64,000 nucleotides of DNA, taken from positions 1-64,000 of the forward strand of contig JBAKBP010012239.1 of the NCBI GenBank assembly GCA_037953745.1, read 5' to 3'. Source of the DNA: Lithodes maja (taxonomy: Eukaryota > Arthropoda > Malacostraca > Decapoda > Lithodidae). Made by a program: the position numbers and the translations under genes. The notes below the pieces were generated by a model. It had not been told where the DNA came from. It made no database searches and saw only the letters and a list, made by a program, of their open reading frames with translations. This document shows positions 56,401 to 64,000 of the stretch, piece after piece (within the stretch, counting starts at the first letter, position 1; each line of letters begins with the position of its first letter).

Positions 56401-57013
56401 TTAACATTTTGTGATTAACCCTCAGACTCCTTAATTCAGTCACAAACTTAATTGTTTGAGAATAGCCACTATGAACAACTTATTTAAAGTTAAACAATTT
56501 GGTAAAAGTAGTTTGCGATTTTTTAGTAATTTTATTAACTAGGTTATATTTAATCTATTTCTTTGTGATGGTTTTGTCTTCCCGGTTTTGTCTTCTTGCG
56601 GCTATTACTCTGGACATTAGTTTTGTAGTCCCTGTTTATGACTTTTTATATTTACATGGCGGACTGTTTATCTACCTGTATTTAAGCTATAAAAGCTTTT
56701 ATCTAAGTGTTCAATATAATCATTGTGGTTCTAGTAGAGATTGAAAATAGTTCGCTACAGTATCCTATTTACGAATAACTCTACAAAATTACGGTCTAAG
56801 CACAGATTAGTTTAATCCAATTTATTCATTAATATTTCTTTTAATTTGCCCAGCCTCGGCCTGCCCCAACCTGACGACCGTGAGGGTGATGAACGTTGCC
56901 TGGCTGTACTGTCTGGCTTCTTTGGTGACCCAAGCGTGGCCTGGCATGACATAGCCTGCCATCACGCAAAGCCAACCGTGTGCCAGACCAACCTCTACCA
57001 AGTCTTCACTTAA
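53413..57013 (+). CDS. secreted C-type lectin-like protein, three coding exons
   Basis: Exons 53413-53953, 54502-54610 and 56854-57013 join in frame (phases 1 and 2) to 269 aa. The splice sites are GTAAGT/TACAG and GTACGT/CCCAG. Residues 1-16 are a hydrophobic signal peptide, so the product is probably secreted. A glutamine/proline-rich low-complexity stretch follows (about 30-110), then a C-type lectin-like domain (about 116-262). The domain has an extra N-terminal cysteine pair (116, 137), the canonical cysteines 153, 232, 252 and 260, the WTGG block and a QPD tripeptide at 222-224. QPD is associated with galactose-type specificity in calcium-binding lectins, and WHD replaces the usual WND at 247-249. 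The carbohydrate ligand is not certain. Intron 2 contains a SINE and a MITE. ATG 53413 was chosen because it begins the signal peptide. Confidence 0.85.
54968..55098 (+). mobile_element. tRNA-derived SINE in intron 2
   Basis: An A-box-like TTAGTGGCGCAATGC, the B box GGTTCGAATCC at about 55022, then the body TTAATTTCATTAATAGAG and GTAAAATTGGTTGG. The body matches the copies at 20545, 46755 and 58618, which shows a SINE rather than a tRNA gene. Confidence 0.7.
55106..55473. mobile_element. TTAA MITE family M2 in intron 2 (M2f)
   Basis: TTAAGGAGAGACTGG at 55106 and TTTCTCCTTTAA at 55473 bound 368 bp. The core (AAAGGCCGG, GGCTCGCTATTGCTC) is diverged. The rest of intron 2 (55474-56853) shows nothing recognisable; the frame at 56499-56744 has no support. 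Confidence 0.72.
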
Positions 57014-57479
57014 ATTAACTACCATGCAAGACCAACTGTTTGCCAGTGAACATCAGAGGTTGAAATTAGCAGATCTCTTCAACAAACTTTTATATAAAAC
57101 TAGTTCAAAGTAGAGACTTTTGTATGGCTATAGTGTGGTTGAGTTTCTAAGGACCAATGTTTCCTAGATTGACACTGGCTGCTACCCTGCAAAACTAGAA
57201 TCTCTGGCCAACCTTAATGATACTTAAGTGCTTTCAGTTATTACCCTCTTCAGGGTTTACCTGTTTGACAGCCATTAAGAAATCTTATCAGGAAGGAAAT
57301 TTGGAAACTGAATTGTTAATGCACATTTAAACTTTGAATCTAGACATCCTAAACTGTATAATTTATAATTGCCAGCTCATTATAAGATTGATCTTTTATC
57401 CTGAATGTTTAGATTTAATTCGCGTAGCTACTCAAACATGTATTCAAAACTAGTTGGAAGTAACCCTTCTGTAATTCCC

Positions 57480-57485
57480 AATAAA
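57480..57485 (+). terminator. polyadenylation signal of the lectin gene
   Basis: AATAAA lies ~467 bases after the stop codon, followed by a GT/T-rich stretch (ATGTTTTTTTTC). Confidence 0.5.
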
Positions 57486-57854
57486 TGTTTGACTAATGTT
57501 TTTTTTCATTTTTACATGTGCAAGATCTCTTGCCGTTCGCATTAAATTGGTAACTCAAGTGCTAGAGGTGGATATGTAGTGTAATTGTTCCACAGAATAG
57601 GAACAAAGTTAATAGGGAGACTTGGCAAGTTGACGCCACGTACGCCGAATACCCTAGGAATGTTTCAAAGACTTCATAGTCCATTGGAAAGTCTTTAGAA
57701 ACTTTTACAGTTCATTAAAAAAGCAGTAAGATGGTTATCCTTGAGATGCCAAACTTAGCTTGGTAAAAACTTTATGATATTAGTGGGGGCAGGAGAGTTG
57801 CAGATCAGCGATGCGTAGTGTTAATTCAGCATAACTTCTATCACTGTCTCTAGA

Positions 57855-58032
57855 GTAGTCTTTGGCTTCGCCGGAGACATTATTTCTATCTACAAATTTA
57901 GCTTGCTGTAAACAAAATGTATAGGCTATACTGGATGGGAGTTAGTCTTAAAACGGTAGGCTGAATGGGGCCGAATGGATTAAAGCCAAAGAGGGAGAGC
58001 GAAAAAAAAACTACAAGTAGACCCCCGTAACC
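57855..58032. mobile_element. TTAA MITE family M1, right-half fragment (M1j)
   Basis: GGCTTCGCCGGAGACATT is followed by AGGCTGAATGGGGCCGAATG and a degraded end (AGTAGACCCCCGTAA). The left half is lost. Confidence 0.7.
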
Positions 58033-58190
58033 GCACTATTGATAGGAGCGTGATGGGTACATGGATTATCACTATACGCTGGTCTAAAGCCGGTATTACA
58101 AGAGCCCTTTTTAGAGCATTTTTTACGGGTAATTGTCTGGAAGCTTAACATTTACTATCCGAACTCTGCTTTCTAATACAATCTACCTTC

Positions 58191-58318
58191 AGTTTAGTTA
58201 CCGATACATGTGCGAAAAAGTCCACACGGTCGAGCAGTGTCTGGCAGGCTGTGCCCCCTCACTGGGCAAAGTCTGTCTAACACGGTTGCGGGTTGTCCAC
58301 ACGGCAGTGGGTTTGTAG
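58191..58318 (+). CDS. candidate alternative or orphan CTLD 3' exon
   Basis: The frame YRYMCEKVHTVEQC... runs to TAG 58316-58318, after a pyrimidine-rich stretch and CAGTTTAG. YRYMCEK resembles the C-terminal strand of a C-type lectin domain. An acceptor after TTTAG would fit the phase-2 end of lectin exon 2. It could be an alternative last exon, a remnant of a neighbouring paralogue, or chance. No donor test or transcript is available. Confidence 0.3.
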
Positions 58319-58617
58319 TCCGACAAGATGCTAGGCAGGGCTGAGGGCAGTTAAAGAGATGTTAAGTGTTGTGGAGCATAATTGCTATTTTGCAAAAGAG
58401 AAAGTAGTTTGAACATAAACAATTTATTTCATAAGCTTCCTATTACTTCTAATATAATTATCCAAAAATCTAAATTACGTGTGAATTGGTTTTACTTTAA
58501 TATGTGAAAGTAAACCTGATCATAAACAAAACATTTGATAAAACGTATACCGGTACCAATAAAAGTGAACTCTCAAAATAACTTAAGTTAGAGCTGCAAT
58601 TACACACACTCTCTCTC

Positions 58618-58752
58618 GGATGCCGTCTTATATTTACGTAATGCACTGATAAGCTTAACCTATGGGTGTGAGTATCCTAAGTTTGAGTCCTTGGAATGTT
58701 ATGTTAGGTATTTGTTGATTTCATTGAGTTTAGAAGTAAAGTTGGTTGGTGA
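58618..58752 (+). mobile_element. tRNA-derived SINE, diverged
   Basis: GATGCCGTCTTATATTTACG heads a degenerate tRNA-like region with GTTTGAGTCC as the B box. The body TTGATTTCATTGAG and GTAAAGTTGGTTGG matches the other SINE copies. Confidence 0.6.
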
Positions 58753-59099
58753 AAAAATATCAATTTATCCTATCTTATAATTTCTGATAGCGCTTCAATC
58801 ATCACGCGATTTGCTGATCTGGTCGGCATACGTAAATTAAACTAACATTAAAGTAATAGTTAGTGCAGAAGATCATGGCGGGGTGGCTTTCTTACAATTG
58901 TAAGATTAAAGTTGCAAGCAACGTTGTCCGGGGTTAGAGCAGTTTTGCAAGCAGGGTATTGTGTTGGATACAAGAGCTGTGTCACAGATGTCAAAAGATC
59001 ATTTAACTTGTCGGGCATGGAGAAACTACAGAAGGAACAGATTGTGCAAACAAGAGAGGGAGAGATTGGCTGTATAAAAGATCTGCCTCTATTAGTTTA

Positions 59100-59965
59100 G
59101 TAACCGTTGTAGATATGTGGAATAGGCTACCGAGTGCTATAATGGGATCAAGAACAATAGAGCTTCAACTTTAAATTAGATAGAATGAGATGGGTTGGGT
59201 GTGAAGGGGATCTGCCATGTGTAGGTCAATTGGCTCTGCAGACTCCCGTTTTCTTATTTAATCTCATTTGTGAGGGAGAGTATGGCGAGAGCGAATAGGA
59301 TGTCGTAAATTTAAGAAAGATGGTGATAAATATGAGAGGGTGCAGGATGGGTTGGGTGTGAAAGGGATCGGACTTGTGTGGGCCAATCGGCTCTCTGCAG
59401 ACTCCGGTTTTCTTATGTTCTCATTTGTGAGAGAGACTAGGATGTCCTAAATGTAAGGAAGACTGAGATAAATGAGGGTTATGAGATGGGTTGGGTGTGA
59501 AAAGGATGTCTTGTGTGGGCCAATTGGCTCTACACTCATTTTCTTATGTTCCTAGTTCTTACAATTGTGTTTTGGTTGCAGGTATATGATAACATGGGTG
59601 TATAGTAAGCAGTGTAAATAACTTAACTTTTATGAGATGGGTTGAGTATGAAAGGGATCTGCCTTATGTGGGCCACTTGGCTCTCTGCAGACTCCCATTT
59701 TCATCTTGGTTGCATGTTTAAGGGATCTGCCTCATTTGTACCAGTGCAAATAAGAGAGAGATTGGCTGTGTAAGGGATCTGCCTCTCTCGTAACCGTCTT
59801 AGATATGTGAAATAGGCTACCTAGTGCCATAGTGGGATCAAGAACAATAAGAGAATTTAAAGATAAAATCAGTCATATGGACAAAATGGGTTGGATGTGA
59901 AAGGGATATGCCTTTTGTGGGCCACTTGTCTTTCTTCCCCCTTGCCACATGACTCGTTGCCGCCG
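59100..59965 (+). repeat. array of CR1 3'-end segments (about five)
   Basis: GGTTGGGTGTGAA or a close variant recurs near 59192, 59349, 59484, 59640 and 59888. Each is followed by GGGATCTGCC-like text, and several by CTCTGCAGACTCCC and TTTTCTTATG. Two units (59100, 59790) also carry the CR1 C-terminal coding end (AATAGGCTACC.AGTGC). It looks like tandem amplification of a CR1 terminus rather than separate insertions. 58753-59099 is unassigned. Confidence 0.75.
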
Positions 59966-60642
59966 TTTGGGGGCTTCCGGGCTTGTAGGTGGGGCGGCCA
60001 AGGTTCTTGGCCGTTCTCCCTATCACCTCCAACTAATTTTGTAATGTCCTTTTCTTTCTCCTTTCTAGTTTTCGTTTTTCCCTCTTCCGCTTTCTCCTGG
60101 GGCTGCCATCCGAGGCCGGTCTCCCACCTTGAACTTTTGTGGTCCCGTCCCTCCCTTCCCTTCCGGTTGACTTCCCTGTTTGCTTCCTTCCTTTCTCTTT
60201 AACTGCTTCGGAGGTTCTAGTTTCCTTAGGGCTTCGCCTTGGTGTGTCTGATCACTGCTGAGTTGGCAGAGTCCACCTGGCGACAGGTGCTGCCGGCCAG
60301 GGCTCGCAAGGCTCGTTGCTGGAGGATAGGCACTATAGGGTTGCTTTGGGGTTTCTGACTCTCTAATCTCTTCCCAGTGAGTGTGTCAGGTGACTACGCC
60401 GGCCCCGTTCTCCGTGGGACAAAGCTGCAGGACAAATGCCCGGGTTGTACAAGGTCCCTAGCTCAAAGCAGAGACCTGTCCCATCTCAATTGGCCGCATT
60501 CTGGGTTTCGTGGCCCTGCGGAGGTCTTTCTCCCTTTCGTTGCCAGGGGCACCTGGTAACCGCAGTATCTTCTTCCATGCTTTACCCCCTTTTCTCTTGC
60601 TATGGTGACGACTTATGCTTTTTTCCCTGTTCTTCCCTGTTT

Positions 60643-62223
60643 ATGGCTTCTGCTTTAGTGGTTCCGGTGAGTGAGCCCCTTGTGGCATGCAGCCTGCCAC
60701 TTGGGGGTCTGTTGTCTGGCTGTCAGTCCGGTTCACCGCGGGAGCACGGTGAGTCGGGGATGGTTTTGGGTGCTCTCGACCGGCCCGCTGAACTATCCCT
60801 CGGTCGTCGCTCGTCCCTCTCGTCCATTACCGTTCCGAATCCTTCTCCTACCCTTCCGTCTTCGTCACGTCTTTCTCCGCCCTCCACTACCCAGGATTTC
60901 ATCTCCTCTCCTGTAGTTATTTCTGCGTCTTCCTCTTCTTCCTCTTCTCCCTCTAGTCTTGTCACCCTCGACCCTTTTCTGCCCTCCCTCCCTCGTTCTC
61001 TTTCCTCTTCTCCAGTTTCGTCCTCTTCTCGTCCTCGCTCCTCGGTCCTCCCTATGTCCTCTCTCTTTGCACCTCCTTCCTTTACTAAGTTTTTCTCCAT
61101 CCCTGCTTCTGCGCCTCTAGCCGGTGATGACCTCCTCTTCCACCTGCGTCTCCTTCAACAGGTGGGAAAGGACGTCACTTTCCACTCCCGCCATGATGCC
61201 TCCCGTCTTGTTACCGTCCAAAACGAACTTCAGGCTACTGCTATGTCCTCTTTCGTCGATTGTTCTGGCACCCCCATCCCGGCTCAAAAAGATCAACGAC
61301 TCAACTCCTGTACAGGGACTGTCCTGATCCCCGCTTCCATCCGTCTCGGGGGTCGTCCTTTCGCGGATTGCGCCGACCTCGTCAAGGACATCGTTGTCGC
61401 TCAAGACCACAAGGTGGTTAGTGTGGTGTGCTACACTATCCCTCCTCGCGACCTTCGCCGCCATCCCGCTAACATTGCCAAGATCTCTTTTGATGGACTT
61501 TCCCTTCCTGCCCATGTTATTGTCGGTGGTACTCGCCTCCCCGTGACTGCGTCTCTTCCCCGTCCACTCCAGTGTCGCAGCTGCTGGCGTTTCGGCCACC
61601 CGGCTAAGTTCTGCCGTACAGCCGCTGAGAGCCCACTCTGCCCGCGCTGTGCGCAGTCCGGACATGCCGTTGGTGAATGTCAGTCAACGTCCCAGTTCTG
61701 CCTTAATTGCCGCGGGTCTCATTCGGCCGACTCCAAGATTTGCCCCGTTCATCTGTTCGAGTCTGAGGTTGCTGTCCTCAAAGCGAGACACGGCCTTACG
61801 CTCACCGCAGCCCGCCAAGAGGCTCGTCGCTTGGGCTTCACCCCTCAGTCATTTTCCAAGACTCTGTCTCCTCCCTCCTCTTCTTTGCCTCCCTCTACCA
61901 CGCCCCCCCCTTTTTCTGGTTCCTCGGTTCCTTCCACCGCCTCCGCTCCCTCCGTCCCCCCGGTCGCACCAGTTTCGTCATCTGCCTCCCTTCCTTCTAC
62001 CGGTGCTTCTCCTGGATTTTCTCCTTCCTCCTCTTCAGTCTCCTCCGTTCGTCCTTCCGTCTCTTCCTTTTCTGTCCCTTTGTCTAACACTTTCTCTGTT
62101 CTCAGTCCTTCTACTTCTGCCCCTTCCTCTTGCTCTCTTCCTTGTTCCTCCTCTTCTAGTCTCCCTCCACGCTCTCACCGTTCCAAGCCTCCCCCCCCGT
62201 TCTCCGTCATCTTCCTCTTCTAG
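60643..62223 (+). CDS. LINE ORF1 (Gag-like nucleic-acid-binding protein), frameshifted near its end
   Basis: The frame is open from 60436; ATG 60643 (MASALVVPVSEP) is the more likely start because the region before it looks like leader. After a serine/proline-rich part comes a conserved region (LLFHLRLLQQVGKDVTFHSR..., about aa 165-310). Three zinc knuckles follow: CRSCWRFGHPAKFC, CPRCAQSGHAVGEC and CLNCRGSH...C. A long serine/proline-rich tail ends the frame. Such proteins bind LINE RNA and help target insertion. The frame stops at 62221-62223 just after a run of eight C (62191-62198). The continuing tail is open in the next frame to 62851, so an indel or slippage in the C-run is likely. Confidence 0.8.
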   Translation: MASALVVPVSEPLVACSLPLGGLLSGCQSGSPREHGESGMVLGALDRPAELSLGRRSSLSSITVPNPSPTLPSSSRLSPPSTTQDFISSPVVISASSSSSSSPSSLVTLDPFLPSLPRSLSSSPVSSSSRPRSSVLPMSSLFAPPSFTKFFSIPASAPLAGDDLLFHLRLLQQVGKDVTFHSRHDASRLVTVQNELQATAMSSFVDCSGTPIPAQKDQRLNSCTGTVLIPASIRLGGRPFADCADLVKDIVVAQDHKVVSVVCYTIPPRDLRRHPANIAKISFDGLSLPAHVIVGGTRLPVTASLPRPLQCRSCWRFGHPAKFCRTAAESPLCPRCAQSGHAVGECQSTSQFCLNCRGSHSADSKICPVHLFESEVAVLKARHGLTLTAARQEARRLGFTPQSFSKTLSPPSSSLPPSTTPPPFSGSSVPSTASAPSVPPVAPVSSSASLPSTGASPGFSPSSSSVSSVRPSVSSFSVPLSNTFSVLSPSTSAPSSCSLPCSSSSSLPPRSHRSKPPPPFSVIFLF

Positions 62224-62851
62224 TCGCCCCAAATCTCCTACTCGCTCTAAACTTCCCTTCTCCTCTACCAAACGGGCTCCTGTGCTCCGTTCTTCCTCGC
62301 CCGCTTCCTCTTTTAAACGTAAGGGTGGTCTCCGTGATGTGCGGTGCTCAAGTCCCTGCGAGAAGAAGAAGAAGTCGCCTCCTTCTCCTTCTGTTTCCCT
62401 TTCTCCTCTCTCCGTCCAGTCTCCTCCTCCTCCCGTCCCTGCATCCCTAGATTTCTCCTACGAAACCCTACCTCAGATTGACGAATTTATCCGTTCTTCC
62501 CACCCACCACCTTCTACTGTTCACGCCGAAGTTCATCCTACCCCCTCTTCTCTCCCCCCTACCCCTCTCCCGCCTTCCCCTCTCCCGCCTTCCCCTGCCC
62601 CGTCCTCTTCCTCCACTCCCCCTTCTGGCCTTCCTCCGGGCCCTCCTCCTCTTCCTCCTCCTGACCCTCCCCCTCTTCCTTCTCCTGCCCTTACCCCCTC
62701 CTTCTCTTCCCACCCGCCGTCCGTCCTTCCTCCCTCTTCCGGCCCTCCTCCTTCCTCTCCTCTTTCTCTGTTAGACCTCCCTATGCCCCCCGGTTTCCAG
62801 TCTTCCCCTTCAACGTCTTCTCCAATTCCTGCTCTTATTTCCCATCGTTAG
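62199..62851 (+). pseudogene. LINE ORF1 C-terminal tail in shifted frame
   Basis: Downstream of the C8 run this frame gives a serine/proline-rich segment with KRKGGLRDVRC and CEKKKKS basic patches and SYETLPQIDEFIRS, then proline-rich sequence to TAG 62849-62851. The composition matches the ORF1 tail. Upstream parts of this frame (from 61649) are shadow translation. Confidence 0.6.
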
Positions 62852-62972
62852 CCTCTCTTGGCTATATTTTCCACCCACGGTGTTACCTGTATTTTGTAAA
62901 TCTGTTGTATATAGTGTACGTCTTTTCTTCCCTCTTGTACGCGTCTTCTTTTTAATCTTTTTTGTCTTTATA

Positions 62973-64000
62973 ATGTCCATTTTACAATGGAACATTCGTA
63001 GTTTTGCAGCCCATCGTGTTGATCTTCGTTACCTTATCTCTAGGTTTAGCCCACTTGTTAGTTTACAAGAATCGCGTTTATCTAATGCCCCCTCCCCAAT
63101 TCCTTTTTACTCCTATATAGGTTCTCCCCATTCCCAGTATGCTACTTGCCTCCTCGTACATCTTGATGTCCCAGTGTCTCAGTTAACTATCCGTACCTCT
63201 CTTAAATGCACGCTTGCCAGAGTGTTCCTTTCCCGCTGGCTTACAGTAGTTTCCATATACCTTTCCCCTTCGATCCCGCTCGATGTTCCAGAATTAAACA
63301 GGATCCTTTCTCTATTACCTCCACCTTTCCTCCTTTTAGGGGATTTTAATTGCAGGCATTCCCTGTGGGGTGACTCTACCGTTAATACACGGGGTCGTTC
63401 CCTTGAGGCTCTGATTCGTACACACGATTTATTTCTTTTAAACACTGGTTCCTCTACGCATTTTGATAGCGGCACCCGTACCTTCTCATGTATTGACTTG
63501 TCTCTGTGTTCCCCTACACTATCCTTGGATTTTACTTGGAAGGTCTTTAATGATTACTGTGCGACTGACCACTTCCCGATTGTCCTCTCCCCTACGTCTT
63601 ACTCCCCAGTGCCACGCCCTCCCCGTTGGTGTTTCGATCGTGCCGACTGGACATCTTTCGCTGATCTCGCCGTTCCGTCTAATCCGACCCCTGCTTTCCC
63701 GGACCCTGATGCCATGCTTACCAGTTTCCTGATGTTTGTGCTCCATGCTGCCTATACTTGTATTCCACGCACCAAGAGTATGTCTTCTAAGTGTGTACCG
63801 TGGTGGACTGCTCAGTGCACTTCGGCTTTACGCAATAAAAGAGCCAAGTGGAAGAGTTTCCGTCGGAAAAAAGGCTCTCCATATGAGCGGGATGCGTATA
63901 CTCTTTTCAAACAGGCTAATGCCGTCTTCCGTCGTACAATCCGCTCTGCTAAAAAATCTAGCTGGATGTCGTATGCCTCCACTATAAACGCAGATACACC
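62973..64000 (+). CDS. LINE ORF2 N-terminus: apurinic-type endonuclease (runs off window)
   Basis: From ATG 62973 the frame is open for 342 codons to the window end. It starts MSILQWNIRSF. It then shows the expected endonuclease residues: N in QWNIRS, E in LQESR, D and N in LLLGDFNCRHSLWGD, D in SCIDLSL and D-H in TDHFPIVL. This enzyme nicks target DNA to prime reverse transcription. The RT linker begins near residue 250 (WWTAQCTSALRNKR); RT itself lies beyond 64000. The endonuclease carries no lesion, suggesting recent activity. Confidence 0.88.
   Translation, partial: MSILQWNIRSFAAHRVDLRYLISRFSPLVSLQESRLSNAPSPIPFYSYIGSPHSQYATCLLVHLDVPVSQLTIRTSLKCTLARVFLSRWLTVVSIYLSPSIPLDVPELNRILSLLPPPFLLLGDFNCRHSLWGDSTVNTRGRSLEALIRTHDLFLLNTGSSTHFDSGTRTFSCIDLSLCSPTLSLDFTWKVFNDYCATDHFPIVLSPTSYSPVPRPPRWCFDRADWTSFADLAVPSNPTPAFPDPDAMLTSFLMFVLHAAYTCIPRTKSMSSKCVPWWTAQCTSALRNKRAKWKSFRRKKGSPYERDAYTLFKQANAVFRRTIRSAKKSSWMSYASTINADT

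Larger units (their letters stand above)
59966..64000 (+). mobile_element. I/Jockey-like LINE, 3' part beyond the window
   Basis: A sharp rise in GC and pyrimidine content begins near 59930. It holds a leader, ORF1 with three zinc knuckles, and ORF2 beginning with an endonuclease. The EN motif style (HSLWGD, RGRSLEALI) fits the I/Jockey/R1 group; the clade is not resolved. The start is uncertain. Confidence 0.8.

Noticed and set aside
56499..56744. 81-aa hydrophobic frame in lectin intron 2
   Set aside because: It is AT-rich intronic DNA with no family resemblance; hydrophobicity follows from T-rich codons.
60723..62713. Long minus-strand frames rich in E, G and R
   Set aside because: They are antisense shadows of the serine/proline-rich LINE ORF1.

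Overview
The window looks like nuclear DNA from an arthropod, most probably a crustacean. It is AT-rich and full of (GA)n, (TCTA)n and (AC)n microsatellites. It carries several non-LTR retrotransposon lineages, a Ty3/gypsy-class LTR element, TA- and TTAA-flanked DNA transposons, and one ordinary intron-containing host gene for a secreted C-type lectin-like protein of the kind common in crustaceans and insects. The species assignment is inference; no rRNA or mitochondrial marker is present. Almost everything except the lectin gene (53.4-57.5 kb) is mobile DNA.

Layout. 1-6737: an LTR retrotransposon whose 5' LTR is cut by the window edge. One intact ORF gives Gag-protease-integrase followed by the start of reverse transcriptase, so integrase lies upstream of RT (the Gmr1-like order). 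The RT is broken and RNase H is absent. 6.7-20 kb: microsatellites, TTAA-flanked MITEs, several 5'-truncated CR1 copies, a relic CR1 split by another retroposon, and a ~157-bp tandem repeat. 20.02-24.13 kb: a TA-flanked, Tc1/mariner-like element with ~400-bp terminal inverted repeats and a transposase relic. It is the core of a ~6-kb segment present again, inverted, at 39.7-47.4 kb. 26.95-30.46 kb (minus): a long CR1/Kiri-like LINE. 31.14-34.79 kb (minus): a nearly complete CR1 with an ORF1 esterase domain. 34.82-36.18 kb: an RTE-like LINE with a hairpin at its 5' end; these last two are nested in one MITE. 36.5-39.8 kb: a run of MITEs and a 634-bp foldback element. 39.94-41.80 kb: a young CR1 copy with an intact 549-aa RT ORF. 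It is missing from the paired left arm, which preserves the empty site. 47.4-53.4 kb: intergenic, with a 1.4-kb element bearing inverted repeats and a Merlin/ISXO2-like transposase fragment. 53.4-57.5 kb: the lectin gene, three coding exons, with a SINE and a MITE in intron 2. 59.1-59.97 kb: repeated CR1 3' ends. About 60 kb to the window end: a GC-rich I/Jockey-like LINE whose ORF2 runs off the window with an intact endonuclease.

How the parts relate. The DNA records layered insertions and inverted duplications: three pairs of inverted segments (6.7-7.9 with 17.36-18.55 kb; 7.9-9.2 with 30.5-36.8 kb; 20.0-26.05 with 39.7-47.4 kb). Two TTAA-flanked MITE families share an unusual hairpin-rich core. 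The most notable observations are the integrase-before-RT LTR element, the shared MITE core, the within-window empty/filled site pair, and the duplication edge that coincides with a transposon end.
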